Under the pieces are notes generated by a model that saw only the letters and a program-made list of their open reading frames with translations, was not told where the DNA came from and made no database searches. From assembly GCF_002015085.1 (NCBI RefSeq), contig NZ_MUXW01000003.1, positions 62,001 to 126,000 on the forward strand: 64,000 nucleotides of DNA, in the 5' to 3' direction. Below, one piece after another: positions 16,838 to 25,557 of this stretch; position 1 is the first letter of the stretch, and each line of letters starts with the position of its first letter. A program made the position numbers and the translations under genes. The DNA comes from Glaesserella parasuis. Its GTDB lineage: Bacteria > Pseudomonadota > Gammaproteobacteria > Enterobacterales > Pasteurellaceae.

Positions 16838-17335
16838 ATGGATATTGCAAAACTCTCTTTTATTCGATTTTCGGATTTGACTATTCCAAGAAACACCTTT
16901 AGCTCTTCTTCTGAAGAGCTAAATAGCTATTTTTATACGCAAGTTTCTCAAGACATCAAAAGACGAGTAACAAATTGCTTTGTGTTAATTGATCCTGAAA
17001 ATCAAACTATAGTAGGTTACTATACTCTCGCTGCTTCTAGCATTTCACTAAAAGATCTTCCAGTTGAGAAACAGAAAAAACTCCCCCGTTATCCTAGCGT
17101 TCCTGTCATTCGGCTTGGTCGTTTAGCATTAGATAAAAGGTATATTGGCAAAGGGCTGGGAAGATTTCTGTTAGTTGATGCTATATTACGAGTAGTCAAT
17201 GCTGATATTGCTGCTTATGCGATAGTCGTAGATGCTAAAGATAAAAATGCCACTGCTTTTTATCAAAAATATGGATTTTTATCTTATGCAGATAACGACA
17301 AACTTTTATATTACCCTTTATCTTATTGGAAATAA
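16838..17335 (+). CDS. GNAT acetyltransferase toxin (TacT/AtaT type)
   Basis: 165 residues. GNAT fold: the acetyl-CoA site is RLGRLALDKRYIGKGLGRFL (about 91-111; Q/R-x-x-G-x-G/A variant) and the C-terminal Tyr region is ATAFYQKYGFLSY. Members of this group acetylate the amino group of charged tRNA and stop translation until the antitoxin rises. It starts directly after the antitoxin stop with no spacer, so the two are translationally coupled. The tRNA target is unknown. The gene is somewhat richer in A+T than epmA by eye, and the position between core genes suggests acquisition. Confidence 0.88.
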   Translation: MDIAKLSFIRFSDLTIPRNTFSSSSEELNSYFYTQVSQDIKRRVTNCFVLIDPENQTIVGYYTLAASSISLKDLPVEKQKKLPRYPSVPVIRLGRLALDKRYIGKGLGRFLLVDAILRVVNADIAAYAIVVDAKDKNATAFYQKYGFLSYADNDKLLYYPLSYWK

Positions 17336-17348
17336 CAAAGGAATAACC

Positions 17349-18131
17349 TTGAACAATTTATTTATTATTGACTCACATTGTCACTTAGACTCGTTAGACT
17401 ATGAAACTCGCCATAAAAATGTGGACGAAGTGATCGACAATGCCAAAGCGCGTGGCGTACAGCAGATGATCTCGATTTGTACGACACTTGGTCGCTTTGA
17501 AGCGATGAAGCAACTCACTGCTCATCGTAGTGAAGTGGCCCTCTCTTGTGGTGTTCATCCGTTGAACGTGGAAGATGAACCGTTTGACTATGATAAACTG
17601 GTAGCATTGGTGCAAGATCCTAGAGTTGTTGCTGTGGGGGAAACGGGGTTAGATTATCACTACACGCCCGAAACCAAAGCACTACAACAATCGTTGTTTG
17701 AGCAACATATCGAAGTTGCAAAACAGGTGCAGAAACCGTTAGTGATCCATACCCGTTCTGCTCGTGAAGATACAATGCAGTTTTTAGAACAAGGGAATGC
17801 CGAGCAGTGTGGTGGTGTATTGCACTGCTTTACGGAAGATTGGGCAATGGCAAAGCGTGCGTTGGATATTGGTTTTTATATCTCGATTTCAGGGATTATT
17901 ACTTTCCGTAATGCTGAAGAATTGCGAGATGTGGTGCGGAAAGTACCACTTGATCGTCTGTTAGTCGAAACCGACTCTCCGTATCTCGCGCCGATCCCTT
18001 ATCGTGGTAAACCTAACCAGCCAGCTTATGTTCGAGAAGTGTGTGAATATGTGGCAACATTAAAAGGCGTATCTTTAGAAGAATTTGCTAACATTACTAC
18101 GCAAAACGTGCGAAAATTGTTTAAAATTTAA
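17349..18131 (+). CDS. ycfH: TatD-family metal-dependent hydrolase (YcfH-like DNase)
   Basis: 260 residues from a TTG at 17349, preceded by AAAGGAATAACC; the longer ATG frame would overlap the toxin gene by about 100 bp and lacks family similarity. TIM-barrel amidohydrolase: IDSHCHLD (HxH metal ligands) near the N-terminus, VGETGLDYHY with the bridging Glu at about 96, then IHTRSARED, LHCFTEDW and ETDSPYLAP with the catalytic Asp. The size and the DSHCHLDxL start match YcfH (TatD-like) rather than TatD proper. Probably a 3'-5' exonuclease in DNA repair or turnover. Confidence 0.88.
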   Translation: MNNLFIIDSHCHLDSLDYETRHKNVDEVIDNAKARGVQQMISICTTLGRFEAMKQLTAHRSEVALSCGVHPLNVEDEPFDYDKLVALVQDPRVVAVGETGLDYHYTPETKALQQSLFEQHIEVAKQVQKPLVIHTRSAREDTMQFLEQGNAEQCGGVLHCFTEDWAMAKRALDIGFYISISGIITFRNAEELRDVVRKVPLDRLLVETDSPYLAPIPYRGKPNQPAYVREVCEYVATLKGVSLEEFANITTQNVRKLFKI

Positions 18132-18170
18132 TGATTATATTAATGCCGAACTTTCGGATAAGGATTTTTT

Positions 18171-18698
18171 ATGAGAGCAATGTTTAAATACTTTCTAATT
18201 TTAGTTTCACTCTCGTTACACATTGTATTAGTCGGTGCAGTCAACTATGCATTTCCTAGCTATGAACAAACAATGATTACAGGAATGGAAGTACGTCGTA
18301 TGGATAAAGATGGGGTAATCAGCAAATCAAATCCAGCAGATGGCGAAGTGCGTGATGTGTATTTTCTTTTCACCGAACACCCTGATACCAAAGCGGTAAT
18401 GGTGTATCGTAATGAAGATACAGGCTGGGGATTACCGCTCTATTTCAAATTTGGCTCTGCCGATATTCAAGCAAAAGCACAAGCCTATGCGAACGAAAAA
18501 CAGATGGTACAAATTAAATACTACGGCTGGCGAATTAATTGGTTGAATGAATTTAGAAATATCGTGTCAATCACACCACTTGCAGAAGGTGAGAGTGTAT
18601 CAAAACCGTGGGTAAGCTATATTTTATATGCTTTCTTTGCATTGACGTTCTTCTTGTCTGTGCAGTTTATTCGTGGGTGGTTTGATAGCGAAAAATAA
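18171..18698 (+). CDS. DUF1523 family membrane protein
   Basis: 175 residues. An N-terminal membrane segment (FLILVSLSLHIVLVGAVNYA), a folded middle part of about 100 residues that includes VQIKYYGWRINWLNEFRNIV, and a C-terminal membrane segment (YILYAFFALTFFLSVQFI). The topology places the middle part in the periplasm. The family is conserved in proteobacteria but its function is unknown. Ribosome binding site AAGGA. It follows the ycfH-like gene by 39 bp and may be cotranscribed; a palindromic repeat lies downstream. Confidence 0.7.
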   Translation: MRAMFKYFLILVSLSLHIVLVGAVNYAFPSYEQTMITGMEVRRMDKDGVISKSNPADGEVRDVYFLFTEHPDTKAVMVYRNEDTGWGLPLYFKFGSADIQAKAQAYANEKQMVQIKYYGWRINWLNEFRNIVSITPLAEGESVSKPWVSYILYAFFALTFFLSVQFIRGWFDSEK

Positions 18699-18703
18699 TT
18701 AGT

Positions 18704-18780
18704 GTAGGGACACACTGCGTGTGTCCGTCACGGTTTCACATAATAAAAAGATATTGTGGACACACGCAGTGTGTCCCTAC
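18704..18780. repeat. GTAGGGACACAC palindromic repeat, inverted pair
   Basis: Same arms as at 6219-6294 (GTAGGGACACACTGCGTGTG plus TCCG and the mirror image), around a different core of about 30 bp. It lies between the DUF1523 gene and lpxH. Confidence 0.8.
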
Positions 18781-18815
18781 ATTCAAGGCATTCCATATCA
18801 TAACAACAAAAAACA

Positions 18816-19544
18816 ATGACCACCTACTTTATCGCCGATCTTCATCTTAACGACAATCAACCCGAATTGACGGATCTGTTTTTGCAATTTATGACAGAAA
18901 AAGCACCGCTTGCTGAAGCAGTGTATATCTTAGGGGATCTGTTTGATTTCTGGATTGGTGACGATGAGCAATCGCCTTTAATTGATAAAGTGAAACACGC
19001 CATTCGTCAGCTTACAGATCAAGGCATTCCGTGCTACTTTATTCACGGCAATCGTGACTTTCTGATTGGTAAAGCTTTTGCTAAAGCCACAGGAATGACT
19101 TTATTACCTGATTATCAACTGATTGATTTATATGGTAAAAAAACCTTAATTTGTCACGGTGATACTCTTTGTATTGATGATATTAAATATCAACAATTCC
19201 GCCAAAAAGTTCATCAAAAATGGCGACAATGGCTATTTCTCTGCTTACCACTCAACCTGCGTATTCATATCGCTCAAAAAATCCGAGCTAAAAGCCGTGC
19301 AGACAAACAACAAAAGTCGGCTGAAATTATGGACGTCAATCCTGAATTTACTGCTCAAGTTGTGGATAACTATCACGCTGAATGGCTTATTCACGGACAT
19401 ACTCACAGACAAGCGGTGCATTTTAGTAAAAATTTTGCAAAATCTGACCGCACATTCACTCGCATAGTCCTTGGCGATTGGGGGAAAACTGCATCTATTT
19501 TATCTGTATCACCTCAAGGTTTTGCTTTTAATGAGGAACGTTAA
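18816..19544 (+). CDS. lpxH: UDP-2,3-diacylglucosamine diphosphatase
   Basis: 242 residues, calcineurin-like phosphoesterase. Cleaves UDP-2,3-diacylglucosamine to lipid X, the fourth step of lipid A synthesis, at the inner membrane. Metal-binding motifs in order: DLHL (8-11), GDLFDFWIGDD (about 40-50), GNRDF (about 79-83), CHGD (about 114-117), and HGHTHR near 195. The length equals that of E. coli LpxH. The next gene, a glycosyltransferase, begins at the base after its stop. Confidence 0.96.
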   Translation: MTTYFIADLHLNDNQPELTDLFLQFMTEKAPLAEAVYILGDLFDFWIGDDEQSPLIDKVKHAIRQLTDQGIPCYFIHGNRDFLIGKAFAKATGMTLLPDYQLIDLYGKKTLICHGDTLCIDDIKYQQFRQKVHQKWRQWLFLCLPLNLRIHIAQKIRAKSRADKQQKSAEIMDVNPEFTAQVVDNYHAEWLIHGHTHRQAVHFSKNFAKSDRTFTRIVLGDWGKTASILSVSPQGFAFNEER

Positions 19545-20345
19545 ATGATCGATGTGATTATCCCGTGCTATAACGCAGAACAGACCCTTCAACAAGCAGT
19601 ACAAAGTGTGCTTAACCAAGCTGAATTAGGCACATTATGGATCATTGATGATGCTTCTACCGATAACACCTTTGCCCTTGCCAAACAGTTTGAAGCACAA
19701 GTTCCACATAAGATTAGAGTTGAACAGATGCCTCGAAATAGCGGTGTTGCAAAGGCTCGAAATTGGGGGGCGTTACAAAGTGATGCAGAGGTTATCGCTT
19801 TTCTTGATGCCGATGATGCTTATGAAAATGGGGCATTGCAAGTTGCCGAAGCAATTTTCCATTTCCGTCCTGAAGCAATGGTAGTTCGCCTTGCCTTAAA
19901 GCCTGTTGGTATTGCAGAACGCTATGCTTCTCACCCTAATTTTGAGTATGCGTGGCAACATATGCGAATGACCTGTGGTGGAAATGTGGTCTTTCGCCGT
20001 GCATTCCTCCTTGCTTGTGGCGGTTTTCCACAATATCAACTATTTAGGGAACTGGGCGGTGAAGATGGTGCTTTAGGCATTGCAACGACCAAAATCAGCT
20101 ATGTCGCAACGGCATTTACTGAAGTGGGCGTATTACATTACTGCCGTGACGGTATGCACGCAGAACGTTTGCTTGACGCAGTTCTCTTTAATAAACACCC
20201 TGAAAATGTAACAGAAGAGAAAATGGCTCAAGCCAATGCGGTGACAGACAATATTTGCCAACAAATCACCGCATTAGTCCACCATCTTAAGCAAGAACAG
20301 GCAGGAATATATCCGCTTGTATTAACTCGTGAGGATATTGCTTAG
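19545..20345 (+). CDS. family 2 glycosyltransferase
   Basis: 266 residues. GT-A fold: the N-terminal VIIPCYNAEQTLQQAVQSVL and IIDDASTDNTF bind the nucleotide-sugar, and AFLDADDAYENG at about 85-96 provides the DxD metal site. No membrane segments are visible. It starts at the base after the lpxH stop, so coupled expression is likely and a role in lipooligosaccharide or another surface glycan is reasonable, though donor and acceptor are unknown. It is convergent with spoT, leaving only 7 bp between the stops. Confidence 0.85.
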   Translation: MIDVIIPCYNAEQTLQQAVQSVLNQAELGTLWIIDDASTDNTFALAKQFEAQVPHKIRVEQMPRNSGVAKARNWGALQSDAEVIAFLDADDAYENGALQVAEAIFHFRPEAMVVRLALKPVGIAERYASHPNFEYAWQHMRMTCGGNVVFRRAFLLACGGFPQYQLFRELGGEDGALGIATTKISYVATAFTEVGVLHYCRDGMHAERLLDAVLFNKHPENVTEEKMAQANAVTDNICQQITALVHHLKQEQAGIYPLVLTREDIA

Positions 20346-20352
20346 ATTGAAG

Positions 20353-22464
20353 TTAGGCCATTGCTCTAACTGCCTTGACAACCCCAACAAGATGACTAAG
20401 TTTAGTTAAAATCTCGGTAAGATGTGTTCTGTCTTTCACGCTGACCAATAATTTCACTTGATACACACCACCTTCTCGCTGTTGGCTGTGAATATCAAGG
20501 ATATTGCTGTTCATTTTGGCAATCGTAGAAGTAATCCCTGCTAGAATGCCTTGTTGGTTGAGAATATCAACCACGATTTCTGCTTCAAATTCAACGGATT
20601 TATCTTTAGCAATTTCCCAGCTTACCGGCATATAGTGACGGTGATCCGTCGCAGCTTCTTTCACATTGCGGCACGTTAAGCAGTGAACCATTAACCCTTT
20701 GCCCGAACTGATATGCGCAATAATTTCATCACCAGGGACAGGTAAACAGCATTTCGCAAAGCTAATCAAACCGCTATCTACCCCTTGGATTGCAAGAGAT
20801 TGATTATTTTCAGGATTACCGTCTGTATCAATCTCTAAGGTCTTACTAGATAAGCGTTGAGCAATCACTCCACTAATTTGATTACCCAAACCGATTTCGG
20901 CTAATAGGTCATCAAAATTGGATAATTGTAGATCTGTTAGCAATGCCTCAATTACAACGGGATCAAGATGTTCAAAATTAGAGGTATTAAGTGAGAGCAA
21001 TAATTGTCGTCTTCCAAGAGAAATTGCCTGTGTACGCTGCTGGTTTTTTAAGGTGTTACGAATACAAGAGCGTGCTTTTGCCGTGACCACAAAGTTCAGC
21101 CACAATGCATTTAACCGTGGACTTTCTGCCGTTTGAATTTCAATGGTTTGCCCTGATTGTAACGGCTGAGAAAGTGGATACGGCTGATGATCGACCACTG
21201 CACCAATACAGCGGTCGCCCACATCAGTATGTACCGCATAGGCAAAATCCACAGCAGTCGCATTGGCTGGAAGCTGTACGATACGACCTTTCGGAGTAAA
21301 GACATAAATGTCGCTTGAAAACAGATCAGATTTAACGTTTTCGATAAACTCTGCCGAATTTCCTACATTTTGTTGCATTTCCACAATACTTTTTAGCCAT
21401 TGTTGCGTTCTGACTTGAACACTCATATTAGCTTGTTCTTGATAGCCCCAATATGCAGCAACACCAAAACGAGCTGCTTGATCCATCTCTTCAGTGCGAA
21501 TTAATACATCAACAGGCACACCTTTAGGACCAATCATTGAAGTATGTAAAGATTGATAGCCATTTGTTTTAGGAACCGCAATATAGTCTTTTAGTTGGAA
21601 AGGACGAGGTTTATATAGACTATGCATCTGCCCTAATACTCGATAGCAATTATCCACACTATCTACAACAACTCGGAAAGAGTAAATATCCAAAATAGAA
21701 TTAAAACGTTGTACTTTTTGCAGCATACGTCCATAAAGATAATAGAGATGGCGTTCCTTACCATACACACGGGCTTTAATCCCTACTTCATCAAGGCGAA
21801 TTTGAATTTCCTTTGAAATTTGTTCAATCAGCCCTTGACGGCTTCCTCTAGCCATATCGACTGCTGCTTTTAACACCTTATAACGATAAGGATACATTGC
21901 TTCTAAACAGAGATCTTCCAATTCATTTTTAATATGTTCAATGCCTAAACGGTGAGCCAATGGTGTGTAGATTTCAAGGGTTTCTTTCGCAATGCGTTGG
22001 CGTTTATCCGGACGCAATGCCCCAAGTGTTTGCATATTGTGAGTACGGTCAGCCAGTTTGATTAACACCACACGAACATCTTTGGTCATCGCCAAGATCA
22101 TTTTTCGGAAGTTTTCTACCTGTGCTTCTTGGCGGGTACGGAACTTTAATTTATCCAGTTTTGATACGCCCTGCACAATTTCTGCGGTGCTTGTGCCAAA
22201 CTCTGCGGCAAGCTGTTCTTCGGTGTAAGGTGTATCTTCAATTACATCGTGCAGAAGTGCTGCCATTACCGCTTCGTGATCGAGTTTCATCTCGGCGATA
22301 ATACACGCCACAGCGACAGGGTGAGTAATGTAAGGTTCGCCACTTGAACGGAATTGCCCCTCGTGTGCATCACGAGCCACAACAAATGCCCGCTTCACAA
22401 TATCAATTTGATCCGCAGGTAAATAACCTTGAATAATGGTATTAAGACTTTCAAATAACTGCAC
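20353..22464 (-). CDS. spoT: bifunctional (p)ppGpp synthetase/hydrolase
   Basis: 703 residues from a GTG at 22464 that has GAGGTG upstream; the longer ATG frame runs back through the hairpin at 22510-22558 and is rejected. Order of domains: HD hydrolase (about 15-170, with intact HDVIEDTPYT, so hydrolase-competent SpoT and not RelA), synthetase (about 230-340, GYQSLHTS), TGS (about 385-450), helical domain with conserved cysteines (KCCLPVPGD), and ACT (about 625-700). It sets the stringent alarmone level. Gene order rpoZ-spoT is as in E. coli. Confidence 0.97.
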   Translation of the reverse strand: MQLFESLNTIIQGYLPADQIDIVKRAFVVARDAHEGQFRSSGEPYITHPVAVACIIAEMKLDHEAVMAALLHDVIEDTPYTEEQLAAEFGTSTAEIVQGVSKLDKLKFRTRQEAQVENFRKMILAMTKDVRVVLIKLADRTHNMQTLGALRPDKRQRIAKETLEIYTPLAHRLGIEHIKNELEDLCLEAMYPYRYKVLKAAVDMARGSRQGLIEQISKEIQIRLDEVGIKARVYGKERHLYYLYGRMLQKVQRFNSILDIYSFRVVVDSVDNCYRVLGQMHSLYKPRPFQLKDYIAVPKTNGYQSLHTSMIGPKGVPVDVLIRTEEMDQAARFGVAAYWGYQEQANMSVQVRTQQWLKSIVEMQQNVGNSAEFIENVKSDLFSSDIYVFTPKGRIVQLPANATAVDFAYAVHTDVGDRCIGAVVDHQPYPLSQPLQSGQTIEIQTAESPRLNALWLNFVVTAKARSCIRNTLKNQQRTQAISLGRRQLLLSLNTSNFEHLDPVVIEALLTDLQLSNFDDLLAEIGLGNQISGVIAQRLSSKTLEIDTDGNPENNQSLAIQGVDSGLISFAKCCLPVPGDEIIAHISSGKGLMVHCLTCRNVKEAATDHRHYMPVSWEIAKDKSVEFEAEIVVDILNQQGILAGITSTIAKMNSNILDIHSQQREGGVYQVKLLVSVKDRTHLTEILTKLSHLVGVVKAVRAMA

Positions 22465-22509
22465 TTTACACCTCACACAACAAAAACTGAGATTTCGTAA
22501 TGTATAACG

Positions 22510-22558
22510 AAAAATGGACAATGAAAAGGGCAAATCACCCTTTTCATTGTCCATTTTT
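22510..22558. terminator. 21-bp perfect hairpin between rpoZ and spoT
   Basis: AAAAATGGACAATGAAAAGG plus G at 22510-22530 is exactly mirrored at 22538-22558 around a 7-base loop. The arms begin with A-runs and end with T-runs, so it can terminate in either direction. It separates rpoZ from spoT. Confidence 0.8.
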
Positions 22559-22575
22559 AACGAAATTTGATCTAA

Positions 22576-22857
22576 TTATGAATTTGCTTGCACATCAGCC
22601 AAGAATGAAATAGCTTCTTTCTCTGCCACTTCTTGCACGATTGCATCAAATTTCTCTTGTTGATCCATAATTTGATTATTAATCAAACCTTCTTCAATTT
22701 CACGCAATGCGATAACCGTTGGTTTATCGCCCTCTTCAGCCACAAGCGGCTCACGAGTGTGAAGTTGAAGCTGTCTTGCACGGCGTGCTGCCGTTAAAAT
22801 CAAATCAAAGCGGTTACCAATTTTCTCTACTGCATCTTGAACGGTTACACGAGCCAT
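22576..22857 (-). CDS. rpoZ: RNA polymerase omega subunit
   Basis: 93 residues. The small subunit that folds and binds the beta-prime subunit of RNA polymerase and forms part of a ppGpp site. N-terminal MARVTVQDAVEKIGNRFDLI is the family signature, followed by LTAARRARQLQ and KPTVIALREIEEGLI. The length is typical (E. coli 91). It is upstream of spoT on the same strand with a strong hairpin between. gmk, which precedes rpoZ in E. coli, is absent here. Confidence 0.96.
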   Translation of the reverse strand: MARVTVQDAVEKIGNRFDLILTAARRARQLQLHTREPLVAEEGDKPTVIALREIEEGLINNQIMDQQEKFDAIVQEVAEKEAISFLADVQANS

Positions 22858-23178
22858 TGTTTACTCCAAATTTTGCAAAATTCTGAACTTGTAAAAGGGT
22901 GAGGATTATACAGAAGTTGTATAAGGCTGGCAATGATAGAGAGGGAAATCTTTATAGAGATAATAGCTCTATTTGTAAATAATTTTGCTGTAGTTAAATT
23001 TTGTAAAAGATATAAACTCATATAGCCTATTTTATCTCTCCTCGCTGTTTTCTCATTTTAGTGTATCTTAGGTTATCGGTTTTCATTGGAACGAAAATTG
23101 TAGGAATATCATTGCTCCACTATTTTCCTCTATCAGATAATTGGAGAGAACCATATTTGTCATATCGAATCAAATAAA
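22858..23178. other. intergenic region with no gene seen
   Basis: About 320 bp, A+T-rich, between rpoZ and the tal terminator. It should hold the rpoZ promoter. No open frame with a ribosome binding site, no repeat shared with the rest of the window and no RNA motif was recognised. Confidence 0.6.
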
Positions 23179-23201
23179 AGCCCCGATTATATTTCGGGGC
23201 T
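23179..23201 (-). terminator. rho-independent terminator of the transaldolase gene
   Basis: AGCCCCGA / TCGGGGCT hairpin with T-rich sequence following on the minus strand, 18 bp past the stop. Confidence 0.85.
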
Positions 23202-23218
23202 GTTAATCTAAAGAATAA

Positions 23219-24169
23219 TTAGAACTTCGCTAAAAGCATTGCTTCTAATTTCTCTTGGTCAATCGCAAATTTACGGATACCTTCCGCTAATTTTTCAACT
23301 GCCATCGCATCTTGGTTATGTTCCCAATAGAATTCAGCTTCAGTCATTGGTGCTGGACGAGCTTTCACCTCACCTTTGTACTCTAATTTACGCACTAAAG
23401 GTGCTTCGCTTTCTTGTAACTCTTTTAATAATGCTGGTGCAATCGTCAAGCGGTCGCAACCGGCTAATTCTGTGATTTCGCCTACGTTACGGAAACTTGC
23501 ACCCATTACCACTGTGTTATAACCGTGTTGTTTGTAGTAGTTATAGATTGAAGTTACTGAAACCACGCCTGGATCTTCTGCTGGTGCATACTCTTTCTTA
23601 TCAGAATTTGCTTTGTACCAGTCAAGGATACGACCTACGAATGGCGAAATTAAGTAAACGCCAGCTTCCGCACAAGCACGCGCTTGAGCTTGTGAGAATA
23701 ATAGTGTTAAGTTACAGTTAATCCCTTCTTTTTCTAACTGCTCAGCCGCTTTGATACCCTGCCAAGTTGAAGCAATTTTAATTAAAATACGGTCGTTGCT
23801 GATACCTGCTTCATTATATAAAGCAATTAATTTGCGCGCTTTTGCGATCGTTTTTTCAGTATCGTAAGAGTAGCGAGCATCCACTTCTGTTGAAATGCGA
23901 CCTTTCACCACTTTTAAAATTTCTAAACCGATATTTACTGCTAATTTATCTTCTGCATCAATCAGTTGCTGTGCTTTATCATTGCTTTTTGTTTTTGCAT
24001 AAGCAATCGCTTCATCAATTAATGGAGCATATTGAGGTAGTGCAGATGCACTTAAAACTAATGATGGGTTTGTTGTTGCATCTTCTGGTTGATACGCTTT
24101 GATTGCATCAATATCACCGGTATCCGCAACTACGACAGTCATTTGACGTAAAGCATCTAGTTGGTTCAT
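23219..24169 (-). CDS. talB: transaldolase
   Basis: 316 residues, TIM barrel. Transfers dihydroxyacetone between sedoheptulose 7-phosphate and glyceraldehyde 3-phosphate in the non-oxidative pentose phosphate pathway. DATTNPSLVL at about 29-38 carries the conserved Asp and Asn; the Schiff-base lysine is in RILIKIASTWQG at about 131. SPFVGRILDW and VMGASFRN are further signatures. Size matches E. coli TalB (317). rpiA, for the same pathway, is at 31618. Confidence 0.96.
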   Translation of the reverse strand: MNQLDALRQMTVVVADTGDIDAIKAYQPEDATTNPSLVLSASALPQYAPLIDEAIAYAKTKSNDKAQQLIDAEDKLAVNIGLEILKVVKGRISTEVDARYSYDTEKTIAKARKLIALYNEAGISNDRILIKIASTWQGIKAAEQLEKEGINCNLTLLFSQAQARACAEAGVYLISPFVGRILDWYKANSDKKEYAPAEDPGVVSVTSIYNYYKQHGYNTVVMGASFRNVGEITELAGCDRLTIAPALLKELQESEAPLVRKLEYKGEVKARPAPMTEAEFYWEHNQDAMAVEKLAEGIRKFAIDQEKLEAMLLAKF

Positions 24170-24283
24170 AAAAAGTTCCTCTATAATATAAAAAACACCG
24201 CCTGTAATAATAACAGTAACTGCTTAAAGCACCTAGTATGAATTAAGTAACGAGATTATATTTTACAATATGTTAACTGGGTA

Positions 24284-25555
24284 CTATTTCTTTTCATTCC
24301 AAGGTGCTACCCAAAACAAACATAACATTCCTGGAATCGCTAAGAAAAAGCAGATCCAATAGAAATGGTAGAAGCCAACGCTCTCAGCTAATGCCCCAGA
24401 TGTCGCACCAATCAATTTACTTGGAATCGCGGTTAAGCTGGTGAAAATCGCAAATTGTGTCGCTGTATAAAGTGGATTTGTTTCACGAGAAATATAGGCA
24501 ACAAAGCAAGCTGTGCCTAAGCCAATTCCGATATATTCACCAATAATGACCGCAGATAAAGCAAAGCGTTCGTAAGCGCCGATTGTTTCAAACTTACCGT
24601 GACTTGCAAGCCACGCAAAGCCGAGTAACATTAGCATTTGGAACACACCGAAAATCCATAAAGAGCGATTTACGCCAATACGCAACATCAGCACGCCACC
24701 CACCATGCCCGCCACAATAGAAGCCCATAGCCCATTGATTTTGACTGCGGTGCCTAAATCAGTACGACTAAAGCCCATATCCAGAATAAAGGCACTTTGT
24801 AAGGTAGCCGCAAAGGAGTCGCCTAAGTTATAAAGCAATATAAAAGTGAGTGTGCCAACCGCAGCCCATAAACCTTTACGTTGGAAGAACTCTTTGAATG
24901 GAATAGCAAAGGCTTCGTGGAAAGGAAGATTGCGGTTATCTTGTAAAATTGTTGGCTCTTTCGCTAAGAATAAACTCAGAATAATCCCAGGGATCATAAA
25001 GAGTGCGGTAAACAAAAAGACTGTTTCCCAAGGATAGTGGTCAGAAACAATCAACGCTAACCCACCTGGAATTAACCCAGCAATACGATAGCCGTTAATA
25101 TGAATAGAGTTACCTAAACCCAGTTCTTCATCAGACAAAATTTCACGGCGATAAGCATCAACCACAATATCTTGTACCGCAGACACAAAGGCAACTGCAA
25201 TGGCTAACATCATTACGGGTTTAATATCTTGTGCTGGATTGAAGAAGCCGAAGCAAGCAATTAACCCCAATAGAGCTATCTGCGTGAAAAACATCCAGCT
25301 ACGGCGACGACCAAGGAAATTTGGGTAATAGCGGTCAAACAGTGGAGCAACTAAAAATTTCCAAGTGTAAGGCAAACCAACGATAGCAAAAAAACCAATG
25401 GTTTTTAAATCTACCTGTTCAGAGCGAAGCCACGCTGGAATTAATTGATAGATAAAATATAACGGCAAGCCAGATGTAAACCCTGTAAATACGCAGAGCA
25501 ACATTTTGTAACTGAAAATTTGCCGCCAAAGAGAAACCTTTACTTGCTCGCTCAT
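24284..25555 (-). CDS. ampG: AmpG-type muropeptide transporter
   Basis: 423 residues, major facilitator fold with about 12 membrane helices. The N-terminal FTGFTSGLPLYFIYQLIPAW and LPYTWKFLVAPLFDRYYPNF are signatures of AmpG. It imports GlcNAc-1,6-anhydroMurNAc peptides for peptidoglycan recycling. It lacks the long C-terminal extension of E. coli AmpG (491 residues), as in other Pasteurellaceae-like short forms. It begins 2 bp after the galE stop on the same strand, so the two are probably cotranscribed. Confidence 0.88.
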   Translation of the reverse strand: MSEQVKVSLWRQIFSYKMLLCVFTGFTSGLPLYFIYQLIPAWLRSEQVDLKTIGFFAIVGLPYTWKFLVAPLFDRYYPNFLGRRRSWMFFTQIALLGLIACFGFFNPAQDIKPVMMLAIAVAFVSAVQDIVVDAYRREILSDEELGLGNSIHINGYRIAGLIPGGLALIVSDHYPWETVFLFTALFMIPGIILSLFLAKEPTILQDNRNLPFHEAFAIPFKEFFQRKGLWAAVGTLTFILLYNLGDSFAATLQSAFILDMGFSRTDLGTAVKINGLWASIVAGMVGGVLMLRIGVNRSLWIFGVFQMLMLLGFAWLASHGKFETIGAYERFALSAVIIGEYIGIGLGTACFVAYISRETNPLYTATQFAIFTSLTAIPSKLIGATSGALAESVGFYHFYWICFFLAIPGMLCLFWVAPWNEKK

Positions 25556-25557
25556 TT

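Noticed and set aside
22465..22554. N-terminal extension of spoT starting MDNEKGDLPF
   Set aside because: It is a translation of the rpoZ-spoT hairpin; the GTG at 22464 has a ribosome binding site and matches family starts.
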